DNA of 64,000 nt from assembly GCA_964501365.1 (NCBI GenBank), contig CAZCST010000004.1, positions 62,001-126,000 on the forward strand, given 5' to 3'. The stretch's first letter is position 1. Every line of letters starts with the position of its first letter. A model generated the notes under the pieces. It did no database searches. It had not been told where the DNA came from and saw nothing but the letters and a program-made list of their open reading frames with translations. Shown here one piece after another: positions 34,544 to 43,693 of this stretch. The stretch comes from CAZAMB01 sp964501365. GTDB taxonomy: Bacteria > Planctomycetota > Phycisphaerae > UBA1845. A program made the translations under genes and the position numbers.

Positions 34544-34893
34544 ACACAATCCGCGTGCCAAAGCGCAGCGCATCCATTGCTGTGATCAGAGCCCGGGTGC
34601 CTGCGGCGGACTGTGATTCAACCGTGAATTTCTAATGGCCGCTCCCGCGGGAAAGGGGTTGGATACCGATGTCACCGGTCAAGAACAAAACCCGGCTTGA
34701 GACGGTTTGCGAAGCTGGCCGCTCGCAGATACCGCCCAATGAAAGCCTAAAGCTGACCGTGCATCGCGATACCGATGTCCTTCCCCTTTGCCCGCGGACG
34801 AGCGGCTCGCCATGGCGTGCGCGAAGCGCGCAAGTTCGCGTATGGATCCATCGTCCGTGCCCCGACTTGTAAGACTCCAAAAGATGGCGACAG
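34544..34893. other. Intergenic region, no supported gene
   Basis: About 350 bases. One 67-codon frame (34669-34872) has no ribosome site and Arg/Ser-rich composition, so I do not call it. No terminator is evident, so the sigma-54 transcript could continue. Confidence 0.4.
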
Positions 34894-35106
34894 GTGAATC
34901 ATGAGAATGAAATGCGCAAATTACATTTCGACCCTGCCATACCGGATGACGCCTGCGAAGTGTCGACGCACAATCGCAAGCCTTGGGGGAATGCCGCCGA
35001 CGTCATCCGGCCATCTCCAGGAGGGCCGGATGCCCGGACGGTGTGCCCCGAGCCGGGCACATTGTTTGGGGTTAAGGCGTCGATGATTCGAGGAGACACT
35101 CCGTGA
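34894..35106 (+). CDS. Doubtful small ORF coupled to the next gene
   Basis: 70 codons from GTG 34894 (alternative ATG 34912), ending in a GTGA overlap with the zinc-ribbon gene. That overlap is the main support. The sequence is hydrophilic with His/Pro/Gly and shows no domain. It may be noise. Confidence 0.3.
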   Translation: MNHENEMRKLHFDPAIPDDACEVSTHNRKPWGNAADVIRPSPGGPDARTVCPEPGTLFGVKASMIRGDTP

Positions 35107-35486
35107 GCGGTTCAACGGCCATGCAAGACGAAAGCGATGACTTGTTGCAAGAAGGGAAGCGAGAATCACTCCTTGTCGACGAATTGGCGCGACTGCATTT
35201 CAGGAATTTTTCCATTGTGTGTCAAACCTGCGCTCATCGGCTTCTTTGGTGCGGCGCAGAATCGATGCAGATTACATGTCATTATTGCGGAATGCGGATG
35301 GTGCTCCTGATCGAGCGCGACGGCTCACACAAGGTATTGCCTGAATCGAATGAATCCATTGCAGATATGATTGCGCATTGGCTGGACTGCGACCGTCGCG
35401 ATTTGGGGTATGACGATGACCCTCTTGATACGCAACAGACAACTTCCAGGAAACCACCGGTTCCACAGCCGTTTTCGGAGGAGTGA
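35103..35486 (+). CDS. Small zinc-ribbon-like protein
   Basis: 127 residues from GTG 35103; ATG 35121 is an alternative. Two CxxC knuckles (CQTC at about 40-43 and CHYC at about 59-62) flank a short strand region with an extra Cys, a typical treble-clef or zinc-ribbon layout. The acidic N-terminus and Pro-rich tail are probably disordered. It could bind zinc and nucleic acid or protein, but no partner is identifiable. It lies in the run of small plus-strand genes after the sigma-54 regulated receiver. Confidence 0.6.
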   Translation: MSGSTAMQDESDDLLQEGKRESLLVDELARLHFRNFSIVCQTCAHRLLWCGAESMQITCHYCGMRMVLLIERDGSHKVLPESNESIADMIAHWLDCDRRDLGYDDDPLDTQQTTSRKPPVPQPFSEE

Positions 35487-35502
35487 GACGAGGAAGACGC
35501 AT

Positions 35503-35712
35503 ATGGTAACGACTACAAACGCGGACAGGCACGTGCGAGATTTTGGAAATCTGCAGATCAGATTGCAGTCTGTGCGGGACGCTTCCGACTGTTCATCATG
35601 GGTACGGCAGTACATGGAGTGGAGCGGGATGGAGCCCAGCGTGCCGTCGCCTGCCACGCAGCCGACGGCGCCCGTCACGCGCCTCCCGCTCTTCGAGCGA
35701 ATGCTTGTTTGA
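35503..35712 (+). CDS. Small protein of unknown function
   Basis: 69 residues from ATG 35503, preceded by GAGGA at suitable distance and starting 16 bases after the zinc-ribbon gene stop. The N-terminus is polar (TTTNADRHVRDFGNLQIRL), then comes a WVRQYMEWSGMEP helix and a Pro/Thr tail. No family recognised. Position and ribosome site are the evidence. Confidence 0.45.
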   Translation: MVTTTNADRHVRDFGNLQIRLQSVRDASDCSSWVRQYMEWSGMEPSVPSPATQPTAPVTRLPLFERMLV

Positions 35713-35826
35713 TTCCGCATCAACCTATGAGATCAAACCATTCCCGCCTGTGTGCGCATGTTGCGCCTGCGGAGGATTTCATAGTCAGGACTTTCTGTGC
35801 ATCGCCTGCGCGCCCGCACCTGCGCT

Positions 35827-38496
35827 CTATGCGGCGACCAGAGCCGCGGCCACCTGTTCCAGAAGTGCGATCAGCACAGCGACATTGGCGCCGCCTGCCT
35901 GTGCCTTTCGCAATGCGTCGATGGCCTGTTGCAAGAAGGCAAGGGCCGCATTGGTATTGCCGCTTTTGATTTTGGCAAGCGCCCCGTTGTTACTTTGACC
36001 ATTGCTGCCGGCCAAAGCCTTGCGCGCCTTGTCCAGCTCTTTGAGTATGGCTTTGTTTGTCGTGCCCGCGATGACGCCGTCCAGCATCTGGATAATATCT
36101 CCGACCGCCTGCTCAGGCGTGCGCACCTGCACGTCCGCAGAATCGGTGTCCACGCCGCCGTCGTCATCCGTCACGGAAAGGACAATTGGCATTGTTCCGG
36201 CAGTCATGTATCGATGCGTATGCGTCAATGCGCCAGTACCGTCGCCGAAGGCCTCATCGAAGAGGGTGAAGGAAGCCTGGGATTCCGTGGATCCATCGCC
36301 CCATACGAGCAACGCAGTTTGATGATCGGGAAGGCCAGGATCGGAGAATGTTGTGTTTACAGTGACCGGAAGTCTGGTGAGCACAAAGGGGACGTCGACG
36401 TTCACCGTATTGCCGGCGCCATCCGTGACAACCAGCGGAGCGAGCGCAGGCGCCACGTTGCGGATCGTGATCCTTGCCGCTGTCTGCCCCGGCAAACCGC
36501 CAAAGGGATGCTGTGCCTGCACCGGAACGTCTATCACGGAAGGTCCATCAAGCCCGGCGGCATTGAAGGGCACGACGTTGCCTGTCGTCTCAAAACTACC
36601 ATTGCGGTCGAGGTCCCATTGCAGATCGAAATCCGTCGCGTAGTAGTTGTCGCAATTCGGAAGGAAATCGACCGCGTCCACCTTGCCATTCATGTCGGGG
36701 AAGTTCTGGCTCAGGTCCGGATCTTCCTCCAGGGATCCCGTGCCATTCAAAATGCGTGCATGAATCTGACCGCCCGCGCCATCGATCGTTGCGATCGAAC
36801 AGCCCACCGGCGCGAACCATTTCCACGATCGAGCCTTGTCGTTGAGGGTGAACAGTGAAATTGTCGGCGGGTTGCCCGGGCCGAATTGAATCTGTTGTTC
36901 CAAAGTAAAGAAGTCGTCAAAGTCGTCGAGGAAGTAATCTTCGAAATCCACCACCGGGTAAAACGTGCTGAAGTCAGGCCCTCCGAAGTCGACGTCGCTG
37001 AAAAGCTCGATCCACGGTTTGGAGATGGGAGGTTCCGCCCGGCCACGCAGGTCGGTGCTGGATCCTTCATTCACCTCGAATGATCCGTTCAACAAGACAC
37101 TCGGCAGCAGCGTCGGGCTGTTGTCGCGCACCATGTTGATATGCCGCCACTCGCCGGCCTTGACGGTTTCGTCGGGGCCGTCGTTATCGTGTTCGGTGGC
37201 GTACATGATGATTTCCCCGCTGGGACTCACGTAGTAGCCGCTGGCCGCCGCCAGATTGACCAGGCGCGTGCCGCCGGTGCTGGGTCGCGGAGTGATCAGG
37301 CGCGACGGGAAGGTCAACGCGAGCGAAATCTCGTCGCCCGGGAGGCAAAGCGGATCAGCCTCCCCGGTGCTGGGATCCGTGCAGACCACGCGGCGAAGAT
37401 CGATCTTGTCTCGATCGTCGTGGAGAACGGTGTTCGCGTTGCCCCGGATTCCCGCCAGGTACAAATCCCCGTTGACGTCTCCTTCGCGGAGGAACTGCAT
37501 CGTCTGATGGGCATCCGCCACATCAGGATAGGGTGCGGTCGCCAACGGTTCCCAGGTCAAGTTGGAACTGTTCAGTCCATCGAAACTGGATCGATAAAAG
37601 TAGAGGAAGCTTGGGTGTGATCCGCCGGTTGTAACGGCCAGGTAGCGGCAGTCAGGTTCACCGGGAACTTGAGGTAAGGGCGTCACGCCCACGAAGCCGG
37701 CGCCCTCAAGGGGCGATCCGTCAGGAAGCGGCCGCCGCGGCGCGAACATGCTCTTGAACACCGGGGCTTCGGGGTCGCTTACGTCGAAGAACATGATAAG
37801 CGTCGGATTGGGAGCGACCTGATAATTGACAAGGAAGTCGTTCTGGGAACAGAGCGCGGCACAGATTGGGTCGGGCGCGCATCGGTGAATGCACTCGGCC
37901 AGCGGATTGCGGGGTCGTTCCGCTGCAATCGCCAGCATGTTGCCGATGAGCTGCATGCCACCCGGATGCTGGTAGACCTTCTGCGGAGTGACGCCTCCAT
38001 TATCTCCGAAAACGACGCCCCCTTCGACGACAGTAAAGAAGGTGGTAGCGACGTCCTCGGCCGGCGGAACCGTGTCGTCAACATGGCTGCCTTTCTGGAG
38101 CCGGTTGCTTCGCAAGCGCTCGCCGTTCTTGTCGCGGGAGCCCATGCGGAACACGATCAGATTGCCGTTTTCCTTCTCCCCCGGGGAATCGTCGCAGAAG
38201 GTCCCTGGCGCCGGAAAAGTGTCGGGCAGGTTACCGCTGCGCGTCATCAGGAAGAACGGCGTGCCATCGGCGCCGTCCACCCGAGTGATCGCCTGGTAAT
38301 GCCTGCACGCGCTCGGATTGGGCGTGGAGCCGATGTGAAATCCCAGGGCATCCGCCCGCTCCGTCAGGGAACTGAACTGACCCGGCACGTCTGGCACGAA
38401 TCGCATGCCGTCGGGTCGGTCGCTTACCTGAGCATTGACGATAGTTGAAGCCAAAAGGATTACAAATGAAGCCCTTGAAATGATTTGCCTGATCAT
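35827..38496 (-). CDS. Large secreted protein with PKD-like domain and helical C-terminus
   Basis: ATG 38496 gives 889 residues and a clean signal peptide (MIRQIISRASFVILLASTIVNA). The first 500 residues resemble a secreted propeller-like body, with LVIM-type cysteine pairs around CIHRCAPDPICAALC. A PKD/Ig-like segment lies near 690-800 (VTVNTTFSDPGLPDHQTALLVWGDGS, HTHRYMTAGTMPIVLSVTDDDGG). The last 90 residues form an Ala/Leu-rich helical domain similar in style to FIVAR/FIMAH modules found at the ends of surface proteins. Likely extracellular; role unknown. It shares strand and proximity with the Cys-rich protein upstream. Confidence 0.7.
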   Translation of the reverse strand: MIRQIISRASFVILLASTIVNAQVSDRPDGMRFVPDVPGQFSSLTERADALGFHIGSTPNPSACRHYQAITRVDGADGTPFFLMTRSGNLPDTFPAPGTFCDDSPGEKENGNLIVFRMGSRDKNGERLRSNRLQKGSHVDDTVPPAEDVATTFFTVVEGGVVFGDNGGVTPQKVYQHPGGMQLIGNMLAIAAERPRNPLAECIHRCAPDPICAALCSQNDFLVNYQVAPNPTLIMFFDVSDPEAPVFKSMFAPRRPLPDGSPLEGAGFVGVTPLPQVPGEPDCRYLAVTTGGSHPSFLYFYRSSFDGLNSSNLTWEPLATAPYPDVADAHQTMQFLREGDVNGDLYLAGIRGNANTVLHDDRDKIDLRRVVCTDPSTGEADPLCLPGDEISLALTFPSRLITPRPSTGGTRLVNLAAASGYYVSPSGEIIMYATEHDNDGPDETVKAGEWRHINMVRDNSPTLLPSVLLNGSFEVNEGSSTDLRGRAEPPISKPWIELFSDVDFGGPDFSTFYPVVDFEDYFLDDFDDFFTLEQQIQFGPGNPPTISLFTLNDKARSWKWFAPVGCSIATIDGAGGQIHARILNGTGSLEEDPDLSQNFPDMNGKVDAVDFLPNCDNYYATDFDLQWDLDRNGSFETTGNVVPFNAAGLDGPSVIDVPVQAQHPFGGLPGQTAARITIRNVAPALAPLVVTDGAGNTVNVDVPFVLTRLPVTVNTTFSDPGLPDHQTALLVWGDGSTESQASFTLFDEAFGDGTGALTHTHRYMTAGTMPIVLSVTDDDGGVDTDSADVQVRTPEQAVGDIIQMLDGVIAGTTNKAILKELDKARKALAGSNGQSNNGALAKIKSGNTNAALAFLQQAIDALRKAQAGGANVAVLIALLEQVAAALVAA

Positions 38497-38633
38497 GGCA
38501 TGTTCTCCATAAACATTGGATATGTGATGGTCGCCTTTCAATTGGAAACAATACATGTCCCGCTGTACCCTGGTATCGCTGTGCTCTCAGGATGCCTCAT
38601 TGATGCCGTTGGGAGGCACGGCACAACTGCCGC

Positions 38634-40217
38634 TCATGGCGCATTCACTCCTTCGCAAATCCCGCCACTGCAAAACAACCCAGAGCAGCAGTCGGAGTCG
38701 CTCAGGCATCCGGATCGAAATTGCGAAATGCAGCAGGTGCCGTTGAAGCACGCTGCCGAGGAGCCGCAACAGTCCGCATCAGCGCTGCACCCTGATTTGC
38801 CATTCGGAAGACAGCATTTCTCTATGCAAACCGCGCCGTCATTGTGGTTGCAACAATCTTCCTTGTCGGTGCAGGCTTGACCGAATTCCAGGCAGCAGCC
38901 GGTTTCACCCCCACCGAAGTCGTGGCATCGTCCGCCACTGCAACATTCCGAGTCGTCATTGCAGCTGAACTGCGGCCTGTCTAGCAGCGGAAGGCAGCAG
39001 ACGCCGTTTTTGATAACTGCGCCATCGTTGTGGTTACAACACTCCTCTTTGCTTGTGGAGGCCTGACCATATTCATAGCAGCAACCAGTCGCTCCTTCGC
39101 CGAAGTCGTGGCATCGTCCGCCGCTGCAACATTCCGAGTCGTCATTGCAGCTGAACTGCGGCCTGTCTAGTAGCGGCAGGCAGCAGACGCCGTTTTTGAT
39201 AACCGCGCCACCGTTGTGACTACAACACTCGTCTTTGCTCGAGGAAGCCTGGCCAAACTCATAGCAGCAACCGGTCGCTCCGCCGCCAAAATCGTGGCAA
39301 CGGCCGCCGTTGCAGCATTCCAAGTCTTCATGGCAGCCTTCTAATGCAGGTTCGTCCAAAAGCGGTATACAGCAGGTGCCGTTCGTGCAGCTCGTGTGCT
39401 CCCCACAGCAATCCAAGTAGTTGGCGCAATCCCCACTCCCCAGAGGAATGCAGCATTGGGTCGATGCACAGTTCGATTCCGGTCCTTTGGCTAGCCCACC
39501 GGCAGCCAGGCATGAGCTTGGGGGTTCATCGCTGCAGGAATCGTCGAGGTGACAGCAAGCCTGAGGACACTCGGTGGTTGCGCAATCGGTATTCGTTCCT
39601 CGTGGCAGGCCGCCGGCGCTGGTGCAACGGGCTGGCACGGTGTCCGTACACGAACCATCGGGCAGGCAGCACCCCTGGCAGTCGGGGAACGGCGGCGTGA
39701 AGCTGTTGGAACGGGCCCCAAAAGCCCGAGGAAGTCCGGGAGGATTTGCCACGCTGACGGTTACTACGTTGCGCATGGAGTTGGCGCCGGGGTAATCCCT
39801 GGCGTCGCAGAGGGAGAAGCAGTAATTGATCGTCGCGGTCGCTCTCGGCGCGATCGGTCCCGGCAATGCGATGGGGACGTCGGCCACCTTGAACCAATTG
39901 GGCGTCGATCCGGCCGTCAGCCCGGGGGGAGGCACATTATTGAAGAAGTGCACCTCCAGTGAATCTGCGATGCCAACAATTGCGGCCGGGCCAAATCCGG
40001 TATTGGTAATGCGAATCACACCGCAGATATCCTGCCCGTTTACGGAGGCGGTCTTGCTGACCAGGAGGCTCGGATTGCCCGCCACTGCGACATTAGACTG
40101 GCGTTCCGTCTTATTGCCGGTCTGTTGCAACCGGCCGTCATCATGAGAGGCGGATCGTTGGCCAAAGGCGGCAGTCGGTGCAAGAACGATGGTCAATAAA
40201 AGTAAACGGTAATACAT
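38634..40217 (-). CDS. Secreted Cys-rich protein with three 62-residue repeats
   Basis: 527 residues beginning with a signal peptide (MYYRLLLLTIVLAPTAAFGQ). Residues about 45-180 form a beta-sandwich-like domain (VCGVIRITNTGFGPAAIVGI). Then follow shorter CC...C modules (CCLPDGSC, CCHLDDSC) and three long tandem repeats, each with about ten Cys, including ECCSGGRCHDFG and ATGCCYEYGQAS. The tail has more CC modules (DCCSGLFCSGGIC). Such patterns recall Myxococcus-type Cys-rich and disulfide-stabilised surface proteins. Possible adhesin or structural role, unproven. Confidence 0.75.
   Translation of the reverse strand: MYYRLLLLTIVLAPTAAFGQRSASHDDGRLQQTGNKTERQSNVAVAGNPSLLVSKTASVNGQDICGVIRITNTGFGPAAIVGIADSLEVHFFNNVPPPGLTAGSTPNWFKVADVPIALPGPIAPRATATINYCFSLCDARDYPGANSMRNVVTVSVANPPGLPRAFGARSNSFTPPFPDCQGCCLPDGSCTDTVPARCTSAGGLPRGTNTDCATTECPQACCHLDDSCSDEPPSSCLAAGGLAKGPESNCASTQCCIPLGSGDCANYLDCCGEHTSCTNGTCCIPLLDEPALEGCHEDLECCNGGRCHDFGGGATGCCYEFGQASSSKDECCSHNGGAVIKNGVCCLPLLDRPQFSCNDDSECCSGGRCHDFGEGATGCCYEYGQASTSKEECCNHNDGAVIKNGVCCLPLLDRPQFSCNDDSECCSGGRCHDFGGGETGCCLEFGQACTDKEDCCNHNDGAVCIEKCCLPNGKSGCSADADCCGSSAACFNGTCCISQFRSGCLSDSDCCSGLFCSGGICEGVNAP
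38814..39374 (-). repeat. Three tandem coding repeats of about 186 bases
   Basis: Units run 39374-39186, 39185-39000 and 38999-38814. The second and third share long identical DNA stretches around the CCLPLLDRPQFSC segment, showing recent duplication. The first is older (CCIPLLDEPALEGC, one codon longer). Confidence 0.85.
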
Positions 40218-40389
40218 AGGAACGCCTCCTGGAATCCAAAGAGATGCACCCGGCCACGAAGTCGGGCAGATTCTCTGTCCACGCCCCTATATGCGCAGAT
40301 CAGGCGCGTGGAACGTCAGATAACAGGCTGAATACCGCAAGGGAAAATTACATGGTGTCGAATGCCACTGGCTTGCGCATAATAGGGGC

Positions 40390-41013
40390 ATGAAACCCCT
40401 TTCGACCCCATTCGACGGGATCGTTCCTGATGCGCGCACTCCGGAAGTGACGCGTCTGCTGGGTGAAGCCGCAGCCGGGAACCCAGCAGCGGCACGCGAG
40501 CTGCTCCCTCTTGTCTACCGTTCTCTGCACGACCTTGCGGAGCGAAAGATGCGGGGCGAGCGGGCGGCGCACACACTTCAGGCCACCGCCCTCGTTCACG
40601 AGGCCTATGTACGTCTGGTTGGCGATGGCAACATCGGATGGGACAGTCGGGCTCACTTTTACGCGGCCGCGGCGGAGGCCATGCGGCGAATTCTGATCGA
40701 CCATGCACGGCGTGTTGGTGCCAAGAAGCGTGACGGGGGGCGGGCGAGGGAGATTGCCAGTGTCGCCGATCTGGCACAGGAGGAAACTCTCGGCGACGCC
40801 CTCGAAATCGACGCAGCCATTGAAGCCCTTCGCAGCGAGGATCCTCGCGCGGCCAGTGTCGTTCACCTGCGGTTTTACACGGGCCTTTCCATCGACGATA
40901 CGGCAGCGGCACTGGGAATAGCCCCGAGTACAGTGGATCGTGAATGGCGATATGCGCGTTCGTGGTTGTTACGGCGCGTGCAGCAAGACCAGATATCGGA
41001 ATCTCAGCCGTGA
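40390..41013 (+). CDS. ECF-type RNA polymerase sigma factor
   Basis: 207 residues. Region 2 (ELLPLVYRSLHDLAERKMRGER, then TALVHEAYVRLVG) and region 4 (DPRAASVVHLRFYTGLSIDDTAAALGIAPSTVDREWRYARSWLLRRV) are complete, matching the planctomycete-expanded ECF group that is normally linked to kinase-TPR proteins. The stop overlaps the kinase GTG start (GTGA), so the pair is co-translated. By analogy the kinase may control the sigma factor by phosphorylation. Target genes are unknown. Confidence 0.9.
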   Translation: MKPLSTPFDGIVPDARTPEVTRLLGEAAAGNPAAARELLPLVYRSLHDLAERKMRGERAAHTLQATALVHEAYVRLVGDGNIGWDSRAHFYAAAAEAMRRILIDHARRVGAKKRDGGRAREIASVADLAQEETLGDALEIDAAIEALRSEDPRAASVVHLRFYTGLSIDDTAAALGIAPSTVDREWRYARSWLLRRVQQDQISESQP

Positions 41014-43685
41014 ACCCTGCAAATCGAGAACGGGTCAAGGAACTTCTATCCCGTGCGGCGCGGCTTCCCGCGCAGAATCGCGCGGCATACATCCAACAGG
41101 CTTGTGGTGCTGACGTTCAGACCGCTGCGGAAGCAATCGACCTGCTCGCCACGCTTGATGATTCGGAATTCATGAGCGCGCCGACTGGCGTGGGCCTGGC
41201 CGCGGCGCTGCCTGATGCCGCTGTTCCCGGCGAAGGGCCCGGAACTCAGATCGGCCGCTACAAGTTGCTCCAACTCATCGGAGAAGGCGGCTTCGGTTCT
41301 GTTTTCATGGCCGAGCAATCGCAGCCCGTTCACCGCCGCGTGGCCTTGAAAATCATCAAGGCGGGCATGGACACCAAACAAGTGATCGCCCGCTTTGAGG
41401 CCGAGCGCCAGGCGCTGGCGATGATGGACCATCCCAACATTGCTCGCGTACTTGACGCGGGAGCGACCGAAACCGGGCGGCCCTACTTTGTGATGGAGCT
41501 TGTTCGAGGGGAACAGGTAACGGCGTATTGCGACGGACATCGGTTGTCGGTTCGACAGCGGCTGGAGCTCTTCTGTGACGTTTGCCACGCCGTGCAGCAT
41601 GCCCATCAAAAAGGGATCATTCATCGTGACTTGAAGCCGTCAAACGTGCTGGTCACCGTTGCCGACGGCAGGCCCATGCCCAAGGTGATCGACTTTGGAA
41701 TTGCCAAAGCAACAGGCGCGAGGCTCACCGACAAGACTCTTTTTACAGAGATGCACCAGCTCATCGGAACGCCGGAATACATGAGCCCCGAACAGGCCGA
41801 GGTGTCCGGCGTGGATATTGATACGCGTAGCGATGTCTATTCGCTGGGTGTGATGTTGTACGAGTTGCTTGCAGGAAGCACGCCTCTGGAGCGTACTCGA
41901 CTACGGTCCACACCGCTGGCAGAAATCCAAAGACTCATCCGCGAGGAGGAACCGCCGCGTCCCAGCCTGCGTTTTGCGACTCTGGCGTCTTCAACTCCGG
42001 CGTCGCCGCGAACACCACTGAAGGTAAACGACAGTTCCCATTCCTCTGCAATTGACATAGCAAGGCAGCGCCAGTCCGAACCATCGCATCTGACCCGATC
42101 TCTTCGCGGCGACCTCGATTGGATCGTCATGAAGTGTCTGGAGAAGGATCGGTCGCGGCGATACGCCACGGCCAACGACCTTGCCACAGATGTCACCCGC
42201 CACCTCGAAAATCAGCCTGTTCTGGCGACTCCCGCCAGCCGGGCCTATCGGCTTCGAAAATTTGCCAGACGCAACAAAGCGATGATCGGCGTGACCGGAG
42301 TGGTTTCGATCGCGCTGATCCTGGGAACGATTGGTTCGACGCTCGGTTTCATGAGAGCTACCAGGGCCGAACGGGTTGCCGTGGAGCGATCGGAGGAGTC
42401 GTTGCGCGCCGCAGCGAAAGCCGCCGCGGTGAGCAGTTTTCTGCAGGAGATGCTTTCTTCGGTCGACCCTGCCAAGTCGCTCGGCAAGGAAGTGACCATT
42501 CGACAGGCACTTGACGAGGCCGCTGCAAAGGTCGAATCAGGATCACTCAAAGACCAGCCCGCCGTGGAGGCCGACCTTCGATCTGCGATCGGCACCACCT
42601 ATCTTGCCCTCGGACACTACCCCGAAGCCGAGCGACACCTGCGGGCAACGCTTGCGTTACGGAAAAATCTGCCGGGTGATGAAGCGCTCGCCGGCACGGC
42701 CGCAGACCTGGGCAACCTCGCCGATGTGTGCAACGCGCAGGGAAAATATGCGGAGCAGGAGGCGTACATGCGTCAATGCCTGGACATCCAGCGTCGCATT
42801 CATCATGGGGATCATCCCGCAGTCGCAGGGGCCGAACAGGGCCTTGCCGCCGCACTTCGCGTTCAAGGCAAACTTGGTGAGGCGGAACCGCATTATCGAG
42901 CGGCCCTCGACATGCGCCGCAGGCTCTTCGGACCGGTGCATGAGGATGTCGGCCAGAGTCTCAATAGTCTGGCGCTGCTGGCACAAAACAAAGGGCAATA
43001 CGCCGAGGCCGAACAACTGTTTCGCGAAGCGCTGGACATTCGGCGCAAGACGCTTGGCGATACGCACCCGATCGTCGCCGATGCCTTAAACAACCTCGCC
43101 AATCTTTACCATAACCAATCAAAGCACGCCCAGGCCGAGCCGCTGCTTCGCGAAGCATTGGACATGCGAATCAAAATATTGGGGCCAGACCACCCCGGTG
43201 TGGCTCAGAGCATGAACAACCTCGCCAATGTCCTGTTCGACCAGAAGGATGCCGCTGCCGCGGAACTGCTTTACCGCGGTGCCTGGGATATCTGGCGGAA
43301 GACGTTGCCCCCTGACCATCCGGATATTGCAACAGCCGGGAATGCACTGGCCAGCACCTTATTGGTGCGGTTGGCTTTTTCAGAAGCCGAACCCATTTTG
43401 CGGGAAAGCCTCACCATCACCGAGTCTCGAAAGCCGGTCGACGAGTATTTGCGACTCGGCATTCTGAGCAACCTTGGCGATTCGCTGGCCGGACAGGGAA
43501 AGTTCGATGATGCCGAAAAATTATTGCTCGATGCGTATCAGCAGTTGACCGACAAATATCCAAAATCCCGGCGCCGAAAAGAAACCATCGCCCGTCTACT
43601 CTGGCTTTACCAGCAATGGAATCGACCCGAAGACGCGGCCAAATGGCAGGCGGAATTCTCGCAGATTTCCGCGACCTCTGGGTAA
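41010..43685 (+). CDS. Ser/Thr protein kinase with TPR array, partner of the ECF sigma factor
   Basis: The GTG at 41010, overlapping the sigma stop, gives 891 residues; a longer frame from 40944 lies inside the sigma gene. A short helical N-terminus precedes the kinase domain with GEGGFGSVFMAE, VALKIIKAGMD, HRDLKPSNVL, DFGIAKA and MSPEQAE. A transmembrane helix follows (MIGVTGVVSIALILGTIGSTL), then about ten TPR units of kinesin-light-chain type (ALDIRRKTLGDTHPIVADALNNLANLY). This is the same architecture as 12807-15317. It is convergent with the radical SAM gene, whose stop is eight bases away. Confidence 0.9.
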   Translation: MNPANRERVKELLSRAARLPAQNRAAYIQQACGADVQTAAEAIDLLATLDDSEFMSAPTGVGLAAALPDAAVPGEGPGTQIGRYKLLQLIGEGGFGSVFMAEQSQPVHRRVALKIIKAGMDTKQVIARFEAERQALAMMDHPNIARVLDAGATETGRPYFVMELVRGEQVTAYCDGHRLSVRQRLELFCDVCHAVQHAHQKGIIHRDLKPSNVLVTVADGRPMPKVIDFGIAKATGARLTDKTLFTEMHQLIGTPEYMSPEQAEVSGVDIDTRSDVYSLGVMLYELLAGSTPLERTRLRSTPLAEIQRLIREEEPPRPSLRFATLASSTPASPRTPLKVNDSSHSSAIDIARQRQSEPSHLTRSLRGDLDWIVMKCLEKDRSRRYATANDLATDVTRHLENQPVLATPASRAYRLRKFARRNKAMIGVTGVVSIALILGTIGSTLGFMRATRAERVAVERSEESLRAAAKAAAVSSFLQEMLSSVDPAKSLGKEVTIRQALDEAAAKVESGSLKDQPAVEADLRSAIGTTYLALGHYPEAERHLRATLALRKNLPGDEALAGTAADLGNLADVCNAQGKYAEQEAYMRQCLDIQRRIHHGDHPAVAGAEQGLAAALRVQGKLGEAEPHYRAALDMRRRLFGPVHEDVGQSLNSLALLAQNKGQYAEAEQLFREALDIRRKTLGDTHPIVADALNNLANLYHNQSKHAQAEPLLREALDMRIKILGPDHPGVAQSMNNLANVLFDQKDAAAAELLYRGAWDIWRKTLPPDHPDIATAGNALASTLLVRLAFSEAEPILRESLTITESRKPVDEYLRLGILSNLGDSLAGQGKFDDAEKLLLDAYQQLTDKYPKSRRRKETIARLLWLYQQWNRPEDAAKWQAEFSQISATSG

Positions 43686-43693
43686 CGGGATCG

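Noticed and set aside
34669..34872. 67-codon plus-strand frame
   Set aside because: No ribosome site and low-information composition; could not be supported.
35797..36858. 353-codon plus-strand frame
   Set aside because: Antisense of the large secreted protein; no ribosome site.
38814..39374. CRISPR array
   Set aside because: The periodic repeats are coding, 186 bases long and without unique spacers. No CRISPR array was found anywhere in the window.
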